In this document: in pieces, positions 9,052-17,371 of the stretch | Numbering within the stretch: the first letter of the stretch is position 1 | How the letters are laid out: every line of letters begins with the position of its first letter | NCBI GenBank assembly: GCA_050875145.1 | Contig: JBNMLH010000016.1 | Span: 1-64,000 of the forward strand | Source of the DNA: CAG-411 sp050875145 | GTDB lineage: Bacteria; Bacillota; Clostridia; Lachnospirales; Lachnospiraceae | Direction: 5' to 3' | DNA: 64,000 bases | Program-made: the position numbers and the translations under genes | Notes under the pieces: model-generated | Databases searched by the model: none | What the model saw: only the letters and a program-made list of their open reading frames with translations | Told to the model about the DNA's origin: nothing

Positions 9052-9192
9052 ATGGGAATAGAAAAGAAAACACTACAAGTGATTGAAAAGATGACAAGAG
9101 CTAGGGTAGAGAAGGAGTTTGGTGGTAGACCTCTAGTATGTAGAGGATTTTTGCATCAACCAAAACGACCAAAGAATCTTGCCAAAAAGTAA
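9052..9192 (+). CDS. agrD: AgrD-like autoinducing propeptide 1 (predicted ring CRGFL)
   Basis: A 46-residue propeptide. An amphipathic N-terminal helix (TLQVIEKMTRARVEKEF) precedes the core C30-R-G-F-L34 and a charged tail HQPKRPKNLAKK. In clostridial AgrDs such as that of Clostridioides difficile the ring closes between Cys and the residue just before a His-Gln-Pro tail; by that rule the signal is a five-residue thiolactone C-R-G-F-L with a short N-terminal extension. GGAGG lies about 10 bases upstream, overlapping the agrB 3' end, and the gene is followed by a terminator. The ring boundary is inference from family precedent. Confidence 0.85.
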   Translation: MGIEKKTLQVIEKMTRARVEKEFGGRPLVCRGFLHQPKRPKNLAKK

Positions 9193-9236
9193 GATATAAA
9201 AATACTTCAATTAAATAAAAAAGTCGTAACACTTAG

Positions 9237-9281
9237 ACTGGATAAGATAGCAAGAGCAATTGGTTGTCTTATCCAGTTTTT
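9237..9281 (+). terminator. Terminator closing agr-like locus 1
   Basis: ACTGGATAAGA pairs with TCTTATCCAGT around a 19-base loop and is followed by TTTTTC. It separates the quorum-sensing operon from the secreted repeat protein. Confidence 0.85.
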
Positions 9282-9384
9282 CTGTTAGATTTAAATAAAA
9301 ATTTATAAAAAGTTTGTCCCAAAATTAGAATTTTATGCATTAACAAGTTGTACAAGAAAAAATGCAAAAAGAGGAGGATTTTTT

Positions 9385-10164
9385 ATGAAACAAGGAATTA
9401 AAAAGAGAATTACTGCATTAACGATTACCAGTGCTATGGTAGCGGCTACTTTAGGAGGAGGTAGTTTTGTATTTGCGGCAAAGAACCAGCCACAAAATGG
9501 AGGACAAAGACCGTCTGTTACCAGTGGTTCTTCAATCGGAATAATTGAAGAAAAACCCAATAAAAAACCAGTAACAGCAGGAGCAATCGAAGGGAAGCCG
9601 AACAAGAAACCAGTAACACCGGGAGCAATCGAAGGGAAGCCGGATAAGAAACCAGTAACACCGGGAGTGATCGAAGGGAAGCCGGACAAGAGACCAGTAA
9701 CACCGGGAGCAATCGAAGGAAAGCCGGACAAGAGACCAGTAACACCAGGAGCAATTGAGGCGAAACCAGATAAAGAAAATGATGGAAATAAGCCATCAGA
9801 GGGCAATAATAATATAAAAGAACCAGTAACACCGGGAGCAATTACAGCAAAGCCAGAACTAGGAAATAAGACTAAGAAAAAAGCACCTAAAAAGGTAAAA
9901 GTAAAGAAAGCAAGAAAAACTGCAAGGAATAAAATTCAGATTACATTAGATGGAACAAATGTATGGTCAAAGCCTAGTGTAACTGTAAAAACTGCGGCTG
10001 GGAAATCTGTGAAAACAAGTATTATAAAAAAAGGTAAAAATAGTTGTGTGTTAAAAACAAAGAAAAAATTAAATAAGGGAACCTATACCATAAAAATAAA
10101 AGGTGTAAAGGTAAAAGGTGAAACTAAATACGAGACGATTACTACGAAAGTAAAGGTAAAATAA
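9385..10164 (+). CDS. Secreted protein with 14-residue Pro-Thr repeats
   Basis: A 259-residue exported protein. The signal peptide is KKRITALTITSAMVAATLGG with cleavage near VFAA. It is followed by about six copies of a 14-residue (42-nt) unit, I-E-G-K-P-D-K-K-P-V-T-P-G-A, at about residues 50-135. A Lys-rich beta-type domain (about 170-259) ends in KVKVK and recalls bacterial Ig-like modules. GAGGAGG lies upstream. The near-identical DNA repeats imply recent expansion. It lies directly downstream of the agr-like operon but behind a terminator, so quorum control is possible but unproven. A wall-spanning or matrix role is a guess from the Pro-rich repeats. Confidence 0.8.
   Translation: MKQGIKKRITALTITSAMVAATLGGGSFVFAAKNQPQNGGQRPSVTSGSSIGIIEEKPNKKPVTAGAIEGKPNKKPVTPGAIEGKPDKKPVTPGVIEGKPDKRPVTPGAIEGKPDKRPVTPGAIEAKPDKENDGNKPSEGNNNIKEPVTPGAITAKPELGNKTKKKAPKKVKVKKARKTARNKIQITLDGTNVWSKPSVTVKTAAGKSVKTSIIKKGKNSCVLKTKKKLNKGTYTIKIKGVKVKGETKYETITTKVKVK
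9570..9770 (+). repeat. Tandem 42-bp repeats coding for Pro-Thr-Gly units
   Basis: Consecutive 42-base units around CCAGTAACACCGGGAGCAAT occur about five times with only a few substitutions (GTA to GCA, AAA to AGA), keeping frame. A further degenerate unit follows near 9820. Such repeats expand and contract by slippage. Confidence 0.85.
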
Positions 10165-10231
10165 ATAGTATGATATGGTTTCGTAGTAACGATTTTAAGG
10201 AACTGCGATAAATAATACTATTATTCATATA

Positions 10232-10282
10232 AAAAAGGCAATTGCTATGCGCATGGCGCTGCTGCAATTGCCTTTTTATTTT
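10232..10282 (+). terminator. Terminator after secreted repeat protein
   Basis: AAAAAGGCAATTGC pairs with GCAATTGCCTTTTT around a 17-base loop, then TATTTTTT. It is followed at once by another degenerate copy of the CTCTATAGGAAAG repeat (about 10283-10300). Confidence 0.88.
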
Positions 10283-10371
10283 TTCTCTATAGGAAAGTCC
10301 CTCATAAGTGGGGGATATAGGGAGTTGACGTGGAACTTGTCTACTTTGTTCTAAAGGATAGTTACATTCGT

Positions 10372-11832
10372 TTAATTTTGAGCCAAAAGGGAAATAGATT
10401 TGTTAATATCTTCAAGTTGCTGAGACAATTCTTGTACTTCTTCAAATGCCTGATTAAAGATAGAGACACCATCAGAAGAACTTGCAACAATTTCCTCACT
10501 ATTTGAGGATAAATGATTGATGTCATCAGAAATAACATTTGTGTTTGTAACAATCTGTGACATAGCCTGCTCAACGCTGGAAACAGCAGTTTTAAGATTA
10601 TGTACCTCTTTTACAATTGAATCAAATTTCTTTTGACTTTCTTTAATAATTTCGCTTTGTTGTTCTACGGAAGTAACTGTATTATTTACACTATTATTTG
10701 TGTCCGTAATACATCCGTTTAACTCTGAAATAATAGTACTGATTCTGCTGGCAGCTTCTTTGGTTTGTTCGGACAGTTGTCTGATTTCATTTGCTACAAC
10801 AGAAAATCCTTTGCCGGCTTCTCCTGCTCTTGCCGCTTCAATTGATGCATTTAGAGCAAGAAGATCTGTCTGGTTGGAAATATTTAAAATTGTTTCTGTA
10901 ATTCCCTGAACTTCTTGAATTTTACCAGTAAGAAGTTGTGTACTTTCTACTGCAGCATGATTTGTATTACGAACGTCACTTGCTTGTTCATATAATTTAT
11001 TGATTAATTTTACCTCTTCTGAAACGTGTTTTGCAGTTGTGTCAGAAGCAACAAATACATTATTAAAATTACCTTCTACAACTTTGGAATTGTTATGAAT
11101 TTCTTCACACATTTGCGCTTGTCTTTGAATAGAAGCTGCTGTTGAGCTTGTACTTTCAGCAATTGCATCCATACTGCTTTTTGAAGCATCAATATTTTTT
11201 TCAAGAAGAGCCATTTGTTTCATTGCTTCATTAAAGTGAGTTGCAACGTTGTCTGCTACAGAGAGCATTTTTTCATTTACCCTTTTTTGTTGTTCTGCAG
11301 CGAACTGAATGGACTCCATGTTTTCCTTGTTGAACCTTGATAGCAATGTAGTGATTCGTATAGAGGCAAATCCGGTAAGTAATAGTAAAAATATGGCAGA
11401 GAATACATAGTCCCGATATTTACTGACATTCAAATCACCAGATATAAAGAAGTGGTATGGTTCAAAGATATCTATTATAATATTTTCTATAATTACAATT
11501 TTTTTATCAAAAAATATGATGGAAATTAAAATCAGTGGAAATGCGTAAAGCCATGTACTAAGTGTAGGATTTAAAATTAGTATAATATCATAACATCCTG
11601 TAACGATGAAAAGCATGGTTATACAACGTTGTTTAGTGGATTCTTTAGAACTGCAACACCATATGCAGCTCCCAATTGAAAGTAGGCAAAGCAATATTTG
11701 CGGAATAGTTCGCATTATTTGTGCTTTTCCTACCAAAATAGCGGCAGTTAGTGTCAACATTAAATAGATCATAATAATACAAATGACATAGGATGACATT
11801 TTGCTTAGACCTTTCCATTGTTCTTTTGTCAT
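10372..11832 (-). CDS. Methyl-accepting chemotaxis-type protein with multi-spanning N-terminus
   Basis: A 486-residue transducer-like protein. The N-terminal third (about 15-165) is five or six hydrophobic helices with almost no external loop, rather than the usual two helices flanking a Cache domain. The rest is the coiled-coil signalling domain, with the hairpin tip QTDLLALNASIEAARAGEAG near residue 320, which binds CheW/CheA in the family. The start at 11832 follows GAAGGGGGAAA. No HAMP domain is evident. The gene is monocistronic, with no chemotaxis kinase nearby. The sensed signal is unknown and may be membrane-borne. Confidence 0.88.
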   Translation of the reverse strand: MTKEQWKGLSKMSSYVICIIMIYLMLTLTAAILVGKAQIMRTIPQILLCLLSIGSCIWCCSSKESTKQRCITMLFIVTGCYDIILILNPTLSTWLYAFPLILISIIFFDKKIVIIENIIIDIFEPYHFFISGDLNVSKYRDYVFSAIFLLLLTGFASIRITTLLSRFNKENMESIQFAAEQQKRVNEKMLSVADNVATHFNEAMKQMALLEKNIDASKSSMDAIAESTSSTAASIQRQAQMCEEIHNNSKVVEGNFNNVFVASDTTAKHVSEEVKLINKLYEQASDVRNTNHAAVESTQLLTGKIQEVQGITETILNISNQTDLLALNASIEAARAGEAGKGFSVVANEIRQLSEQTKEAASRISTIISELNGCITDTNNSVNNTVTSVEQQSEIIKESQKKFDSIVKEVHNLKTAVSSVEQAMSQIVTNTNVISDDINHLSSNSEEIVASSSDGVSIFNQAFEEVQELSQQLEDINKSISLLAQN

Positions 11833-11895
11833 AAAAATTTCCCCCTTCTTAATTTATTCAAAGTTACTATATTTTAAATTTCCCCTCTTGAAATA

Positions 11896-12112
11896 GGTGA
11901 TTGCGAAACTCAATTTCCTCTATGAATTTTTGTGCAGAACTTACAGATCAACGCAAGGCACGCTCTCGCTGCCCGACACTCGTAGCGGTACATAAGGCAC
12001 CAAAATACGGTGCCTAAATACCGACGGTGTCAGAAGCACCTTGCTTATGATATGTAAATTTGCACAAATGAAATGTAGTCTATTGGGAGTTTCGCAATTA
12101 TCTAAATAAATA
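11896..12112. repeat. Dispersed palindromic-ended repeat, family C copy 1
   Basis: The ends are GATTGCGAAACTC and GAGTTTCGCAATTATC in inverted orientation. The interior carries CAAGGCACGC ... TACCGACGGTGTCAGAAGCACCTTG. The same ends and interior recur at 44215-44411. The size of about 200 bp, the inverted ends and the lack of coding capacity suggest a non-autonomous (MITE-like) element or a structured repeat. Confidence 0.75.
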
Positions 12113-12224
12113 CGAAAGAATGATAGCAACAATGAAATATATTTTTATGATTCATATGTATGTCGACATTTGCATGAGAAATATTAAGAGAAAAGTAAAA
12201 AAATGTAAATCTCAACTGCTTTTC

Positions 12225-12253
12225 TTGACATACCATTATAACAACTGTAAGAT
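12225..12253 (+). promoter_or_regulatory. Sigma-A promoter for the isochorismatase-family gene
   Basis: TTGACA at 12225-12230, a 17-base spacer, then TAAGAT at 12248-12253, about 86 bases before the gene start. Confidence 0.65.
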
Positions 12254-12339
12254 AAATACAATATATATACCATGTTGATGATATTAAGGGCTATGTTTTT
12301 GAAGTTGGTATTATAGATAAAATAGGTGGAGGGTTTCGT

Positions 12340-12843
12340 ATGAAGAAGACATTAATTGTTATAGACATGCAAAAGGATTTTATTGATGGTGTATTAGGTA
12401 CCAGTGAGGCACAAGCAATTGTTGCTCATATAAAGCAAAAGATCGAAGAATATAAAGAGCGTGGAGATGAAATAATTTTTACAAGGGATACGCATCAGGA
12501 AAATTATTTGGAAACAAATGAGGGAAAACATCTTCCAGTGGTACATTGTATAGAGGGAACCGATGGTTGGAAGATTCCGGAACAATTGCAGGTGCCGGAT
12601 GCAATTTACATTGACAAGCCAAGTTTCGGTTATATGAATTGGGGAGAGTATCATTTAGAAGACGTAGAAATTGTTGGACTTTGTACGGATATTTGCGTGG
12701 TATCGAATGCATTGATTATCAAAGCTACTTATCCGGAAATTAGAGTTGTCGTGGATGCTAGCTGTTGCGCAGGTGTTACACCAGAGAGCCATCAGGCAGC
12801 ATTGACTACAATGAAAATGTGTCAGATTGATGTGATGGAGTAA
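12340..12843 (+). CDS. Isochorismatase/nicotinamidase-family cysteine hydrolase
   Basis: A 167-residue cytosolic amidohydrolase. The first strand VIDMQKDF carries the catalytic Asp, a Lys follows in YIDKPSFG, and the nucleophile Cys is in GLCTDICVVSNAL. FTRDTHQENY and HCIEGTDGW are typical of nicotinamidase-like members. Deamidation of nicotinamide for NAD salvage is therefore plausible, but the metal-binding Asp-x-His set of PncA is not clearly complete, so another amide substrate is possible. AGGTGGAGG lies upstream. The gene has its own promoter and terminator and stands alone. Confidence 0.85.
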   Translation: MKKTLIVIDMQKDFIDGVLGTSEAQAIVAHIKQKIEEYKERGDEIIFTRDTHQENYLETNEGKHLPVVHCIEGTDGWKIPEQLQVPDAIYIDKPSFGYMNWGEYHLEDVEIVGLCTDICVVSNALIIKATYPEIRVVVDASCCAGVTPESHQAALTTMKMCQIDVME

Positions 12844-12857
12844 ATTAGAAAAGGAAA

Positions 12858-12890
12858 GAGGAACAAGTCTTTATCAATGACTTGTTCCTC
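12858..12890 (+). terminator. Terminator after the cysteine hydrolase
   Basis: GAGGAACAAGTC and GACTTGTTCCTC pair perfectly over 12 bp with a 9-base loop, followed by a T-rich stretch. Beyond it (about 12895-13010) the minus strand is open for about 36 codons (ending KRGVAKTVGFIEQ) with no start codon. This could be a gene remnant or chance. Confidence 0.8.
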
Positions 12891-13097
12891 TTAGTTTATT
12901 GTTCTATAAATCCTACCGTTTTTGCTACACCACGTTTTTGAGGCAGTGTTTTATACGCTTTCTTTTTGGCTCTCGGCACTTTAATCGTGGCTTTTTGGAA
13001 ATGCTACTAAAACTGTGTTTACCAATATATATATTTTAACAAAAAACTCGACACTTTTGTTAGCTCAATCGTATCTATATTGAAAGGAGGAAAAGAA

Positions 13098-13625
13098 ATG
13101 AAAAATACTTTGGACGGTACCGACAAAGAGGAAGAATTTGTAAAAACGTATGAAGCCTATGTAGATGATATTTATCGACTCTGCTTTTCTTTTCTAAAAA
13201 ATCAAATGGATGCGGAAGATGCAGTACAGGAAACATTTATAAAATACTTTCATTTAGAAAAAGATTTTGAGAAAGAGGCAGGAAAAAAGGCATGGTTAAT
13301 TGTGACCGCTTCCAATCAATGTAAGGATATGCTGAAGCATTGGTGGAGAAAGCGAAAGGATATTGCGGATTATGAAGAACAAATATGCAGCAAAAGACAA
13401 GAAATGGATGAAATGATGGAACTGATTTTACAACTTCCTGAAAAATATAAAACGGCTGTTTATTTCTATTATTATGAGGGATATAACAGCAGAGAGATAG
13501 CAAAAATTCTACATAAACCGGAGTCTACCATTCGTACCTATTTACAAAAAGCTAGAAAATTATTGAAACAGGAAATGCAACAGGAAGGAGAATATTATGC
13601 AAGAAAAAATAAAGGATTCGTATAA
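13098..13625 (+). CDS. ECF-type RNA polymerase sigma factor (first)
   Basis: A 175-residue sigma-70-family factor. The start ATG at 13098 is preceded by AAAGGAGG; a TTG at 13080 is in frame but unlikely. The region-2 motif is YVDDIYRLCFSFLKNQMDAE followed by DAVQETFIKYF. Region 4 is the helix-turn-helix GYNSREIAKILHKPESTIRT. It overlaps the next gene by 29 bases, the usual arrangement of an ECF sigma with its membrane anti-sigma. Target promoters are unknown; autoregulation is typical of the family. Confidence 0.9.
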   Translation: MKNTLDGTDKEEEFVKTYEAYVDDIYRLCFSFLKNQMDAEDAVQETFIKYFHLEKDFEKEAGKKAWLIVTASNQCKDMLKHWWRKRKDIADYEEQICSKRQEMDEMMELILQLPEKYKTAVYFYYYEGYNSREIAKILHKPESTIRTYLQKARKLLKQEMQQEGEYYARKNKGFV

Positions 13626-15030
13626 AAACATAAAGATGTCTGAGACTTCTAAACGACGTATTCAGGAAAATATTTTATCTATGTCATCAGAAAAGAAAGA
13701 GGAAAGAAAAAGAAATAGTCATAGACAGGTTTGGAAAATGGGAGTTGCAGCGTGTCTGGCATTCGCAGTAGTTGGTCCTACAGCCGTATTTGCAGCAGGT
13801 AAGGTGGCAAATTATTTTGAAAGTGTTGTGCAAAAGGACGGAAATCAAGTAAAAATGCAGTTTAGTAAAAATGATGCAACACAAACATCGGATGTTTCAA
13901 AAAATAACAGTACACCAGAAAAATATGTAAAGTTGTCTGCTGATTTTGGACAGGAATACAGATTAGAAAAATATAGTGGGACGAAAAGTGCTTCCGCCAA
14001 ACAAAGTGCATTTCAGGAATATATCTATAAAGACGCTTCTGTAGAAGGAAAAGATTTTTGGTTTGAATTGGTATATTTAGACAAGGATAAAGCGTTGTCT
14101 ACATTTGATAATGAAGAGTCTGAGCAGGTTACTGTAAATGGACGAAAAGCCGTTTATTGTAAAGTGAATCAAATTGTTGGTTCCAGATATACATCCGACC
14201 ATGATACGGATTATGGTCAGGTGTGCTATGTATTTTTGGAGGATTATGGCTATTTATTACGAATTGCTGGACAGAATAAGTTAGGAAAAGACGGTATTCT
14301 TAAGATTGCAGAGAAAATACAGGTAGAAGAAGTAACTGCACAAGATGCTACAAAGTATATTTTATTTAGTAAAATGGATTCTACTGGTTGGGAAATCCAG
14401 GAAAAGAAAAGTAAGAAAGAAATTAATACAAAGTATTATGCTACTAATGGAACCTGTTCTGTAAATGGAACGAAAGTTAAGGTAACAGATGTACAGATAT
14501 TAGATTCCTTGGGGGGATTGGATAAAACCTATCTGAACAATAAGAATTATGTAGACCAAGATCAGTTATTTGACAAGGATGGAAAATTAAAATCTTATAT
14601 GCGAGAAACCATTCAATATGGGGATGGTATCAGCAGCCCAGAAAAAAGGGTAGTAAAAACAGAAAAGGTACAGCCTAAACTTGTCTATGTGACTTTAGAA
14701 TTTGATGGGGCAAAAGATATAACAGGAGATCATTCGTATCAGGCACCATCTCTACAATTGGTTACCAAACAGGGAAATAAAATCTATGAGAGCGTGGATG
14801 CATACAATCGTCCAGCTTATATCCAAAATGCTTTTATGGATCATATGCCATGTTACTTTGAAGAAACATTGGGCGGAAAGCAGTTCTGGATGACAAAGAT
14901 AAAGAATGGAAAGGTAACGATGCATGTGGCATATTTGGTAGACGAAGATTTAGTCGATGGAATGGCATTATGTATGAATGATTGGGCAGATAGTACAACA
15001 ACTCCAGTATATATCGATATTTCAAAGTAA
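13597..15030 (+). CDS. Putative membrane anti-sigma / sensor protein
   Basis: A 477-residue protein with a short cytoplasmic N-terminus (about 1-45) rich in Lys and Glu, one membrane segment (VAACLAFAVVGPTAVFAAG, about 50-68) and a large external part with no recognised catalytic motif. GAAGGAG precedes the start. Overlap with the sigma gene and this topology argue that it holds the sigma factor inactive until an envelope signal. The outer region resembles the DUF4367/DUF4179 type only in outline. No zinc-finger HxxxCxxC motif is seen, so the anti-sigma role is contextual. Confidence 0.7.
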   Translation: MQEKIKDSYKNIKMSETSKRRIQENILSMSSEKKEERKRNSHRQVWKMGVAACLAFAVVGPTAVFAAGKVANYFESVVQKDGNQVKMQFSKNDATQTSDVSKNNSTPEKYVKLSADFGQEYRLEKYSGTKSASAKQSAFQEYIYKDASVEGKDFWFELVYLDKDKALSTFDNEESEQVTVNGRKAVYCKVNQIVGSRYTSDHDTDYGQVCYVFLEDYGYLLRIAGQNKLGKDGILKIAEKIQVEEVTAQDATKYILFSKMDSTGWEIQEKKSKKEINTKYYATNGTCSVNGTKVKVTDVQILDSLGGLDKTYLNNKNYVDQDQLFDKDGKLKSYMRETIQYGDGISSPEKRVVKTEKVQPKLVYVTLEFDGAKDITGDHSYQAPSLQLVTKQGNKIYESVDAYNRPAYIQNAFMDHMPCYFEETLGGKQFWMTKIKNGKVTMHVAYLVDEDLVDGMALCMNDWADSTTTPVYIDISK

Positions 15031-15041
15031 GTATATAGTGT

Positions 15042-15080
15042 CGCTTTTCTATGAGCAAGTAGCAAAGTGGATTGTGAATA
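15042..15080 (+). repeat. Degenerate copy of family A dispersed repeat
   Basis: TTTTCTATGAGCAAGTAGCAA followed by AGTGGATTGTGAATAGCATTGAC corresponds to the right end of the family A element (compare 23260-23307 and 26818-26865), with several substitutions. The tRNA-arm-like core is missing. Confidence 0.6.
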
Positions 15081-15132
15081 GCATTGACTATGAACATGAA
15101 ATAGGAAGAAAGAATAAAAAAGATTTTGAAAA

Positions 15133-15180
15133 GAGAATCTGAAAGTGAGATGGGAACTTTCAGATTCTTTTTTTTCTTTA
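15133..15180 (+). terminator. Terminator of sigma/anti-sigma operon
   Basis: AGAATCTGAAAGT pairs with ACTTTCAGATTCT, followed by a run of eight T. A CTTTATAGGAAAATGCATTC short-repeat copy follows directly (to about 15205). Confidence 0.87.
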
Positions 15181-15352
15181 TAGGAAAATGCATTCTATAA
15201 AGCAAGAACACTCTGCGGAGTGTATCTAGATGGGAAAGGAAGATAGTTGCAAAAAATATAAAAAAATTTTTTTATTTGCAACATTTTTGAATTTTCAACT
15301 GTATAAAAGGTAGTGCGGCACAAAATGAAATAATAGATAGGAGGATTTTATT

Positions 15353-15937
15353 ATGAAGAAAATGGTTAAGAAAATCATAGTTGGCGTTTTGGCAGTAATG
15401 TTGTTAGGAGGTATGTTATATCATGCTGGAGATAGTGGCAATATGAACGCAACAGTATATGCAAAAGAAAAGACGGCTGCCCAAGTATTGAAAGGAATAA
15501 AGAAAAAAATGAAGGATTCGTATACTTGTGATAAGAAATACAAGGCAGCAGATGCAATCAGCTATTATGACCTTGATAAGAAAAAAATAAAGAGTGTAGT
15601 TTATGAAGGAACAAATGATTCCAGTATGAGAATGGATGTGGCTATAGTTTTAAAGGTAAAAAAAGGGTATGCTACTACTGCCAAGAAAAAACTTCAAAAG
15701 GCATTAGATCAGACCGTTAGTTATGCAAAGATGTATGATATGGATTTATATCGTACACAGCAGGCACGTATTTATGTAAAAGGAAATTATGTAGGTATGT
15801 TTATATTAGGAAAGTTTGACAATAAAGCATCTGTTCAAAAACAGGCAAGAACTGCAAAAAAAGAGGCAAAGAAAATCGACAAAGCATGGAAAGCTATGGT
15901 AGGTGGTAAAGCAAAAAATTTAGCAAAAATTAACTAA
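15353..15937 (+). CDS. Secreted DUF4358-like protein of the acylation cluster
   Basis: A 194-residue Lys-rich exported protein. The signal peptide is KIIVGVLAVMLLGGMLYHAG. The rest resembles DUF4358, a small family commonly found beside MBOAT and DHHW genes in clostridia; this assignment is from pattern memory and context. TAGGAGG lies upstream. Only 14 bases separate it from the MBOAT gene, so they are co-transcribed. The biochemical role is unknown; it might assist periplasmic acyl transfer. Confidence 0.72.
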   Translation: MKKMVKKIIVGVLAVMLLGGMLYHAGDSGNMNATVYAKEKTAAQVLKGIKKKMKDSYTCDKKYKAADAISYYDLDKKKIKSVVYEGTNDSSMRMDVAIVLKVKKGYATTAKKKLQKALDQTVSYAKMYDMDLYRTQQARIYVKGNYVGMFILGKFDNKASVQKQARTAKKEAKKIDKAWKAMVGGKAKNLAKIN

Positions 15938-15951
15938 GGGAGTGTAAAAAG

Positions 15952-17358
15952 GTGGTATTTTCAAGTATTACTTTTTTGTTCTATTTTCTTCCTTGTGTTT
16001 TAGTTTTATATTATTTGGTTCCCTCTTCCATGAAAAATCTTATTTTGTTTTTTTCAAGTTTGTTTTTTTATGCTTGGGGGGAACCAGTATATGTCAGTAT
16101 TATGCTATTTTCTACAGTGTTAGATTATTGTTGCGGAAGATTAATTGAGAAGTTTAGAGGAAGAAAACTGGACAAATTCATTTTATTATTGTCTATATGC
16201 ACGAATTTGGGAATGTTGGGAATATTCAAGTATAATGGTATGATTACGCGTACCATATACAGAATATTTCATTATACGGTACATTTTCATTTGGCATTGC
16301 CAGTTGGTATTTCATTTTATACGTTTCAGACAATGAGTTATACAATAGATGTATATCGGGGAAAAGTTCCTGCACAAAAGAATATTGTTAATTTTGGAAC
16401 ATTTGTTTCCCTTTTTCCGCAATTAATAGCAGGACCTATTGTTAGATATGAGGAGATTGCAAAAGAATTGACAGGAAGATCTCATAGTAAAGACCAGTTT
16501 GCAGATGGGATTCGCCGTTTTGTTTGTGGGTTGGCAAAAAAGGTATTACTTGCCAATAATATAGGAATGTTATGGGAAACGGTATCTGATAGGTGTATAC
16601 ATGGGCAGGGGAGTGTATGTATGGCTTGGGTCGGGCTACTTGCATATGGTTTTCAGGTGTATTATGATTTCTCCGGTTATTCAGACATGGCAATAGGCTT
16701 AGGGAGTATGTTTGGTTTCCATTTTCCAGACAATTTTAGATATCCATTTTGCGCAAAGAACATTACAGATTTTTGGAGACGTTGGCACATGACATTAGGA
16801 GGATGGTTCCGGGATTATGTATATATTCCACTTGGTGGAAATCGGTGTGGAAAATTTCGACAGATTGTTAATATATTTATTGTATGGTTTTTAACAGGTT
16901 TATGGCATGGAGCATCCTGGAACTTTGTTTTTTGGGGATTATATTTTGGTATGCTATTGTTTCTGGAAAAAACAATTCTATTACGGGTGTTAAATAAATT
17001 ACCTGGAATCGTACAACATGGGTATGCCAGTTTTTTCATTACAATTAGTTGGGTGCTATTTGCTTTCCCGGATAGAAGCAATCTTTTTAGGTATTTTTCA
17101 GTGATGTTTGGTCGCGGAAATGTACCAGTGTTAAATCAGGAATGTTTGTACTTGGTTATTTCTTACGTGACTGTTTTGATTTTATGCATTTTTGGTGCAG
17201 GACCACTTATGAAAAATATGTATGAAAAAGCAAAAGGTAAATTACCTGTCTGGTCAATCACAACGGTAGAATTAGGTGCTATTATGATGGCAATGTTAGT
17301 TTGCATGATTTACTTAGTTAGCAGTACATATAATCCATTCTTGTATTTTAGATTTTAG
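15952..17358 (+). CDS. MBOAT-family membrane O-acyltransferase (DltB/AlgI-like)
   Basis: A 468-residue, roughly ten-helix protein that moves acyl groups across the membrane onto surface polymers. The start is GTG at 15952 (MVFSSITFLFYFLPC), with GGGAG 9 bases upstream. The hallmarks are GISFYTFQTMSYTIDVYRG, FPQLIAGPIVRYEE and WRRWHMTLGGWFRDYVYIPL, and the catalytic His is in FLTGLWHGASWNF. The downstream partner is a DHHW protein rather than DltA/C/D, so exopolysaccharide or glycan O-acetylation, as with AlgI plus AlgJ/X, is more likely than D-alanylation. Confidence 0.93.
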   Translation: MVFSSITFLFYFLPCVLVLYYLVPSSMKNLILFFSSLFFYAWGEPVYVSIMLFSTVLDYCCGRLIEKFRGRKLDKFILLLSICTNLGMLGIFKYNGMITRTIYRIFHYTVHFHLALPVGISFYTFQTMSYTIDVYRGKVPAQKNIVNFGTFVSLFPQLIAGPIVRYEEIAKELTGRSHSKDQFADGIRRFVCGLAKKVLLANNIGMLWETVSDRCIHGQGSVCMAWVGLLAYGFQVYYDFSGYSDMAIGLGSMFGFHFPDNFRYPFCAKNITDFWRRWHMTLGGWFRDYVYIPLGGNRCGKFRQIVNIFIVWFLTGLWHGASWNFVFWGLYFGMLLFLEKTILLRVLNKLPGIVQHGYASFFITISWVLFAFPDRSNLFRYFSVMFGRGNVPVLNQECLYLVISYVTVLILCIFGAGPLMKNMYEKAKGKLPVWSITTVELGAIMMAMLVCMIYLVSSTYNPFLYFRF

Positions 17359-17371
17359 GAGGGAGAGCAGA

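Noticed and set aside
11941..12132. Small minus-strand coding frame of 63 codons
   Set aside because: It lies inside the family C repeat, its product has no feature of a protein, and the other copy does not keep the frame.
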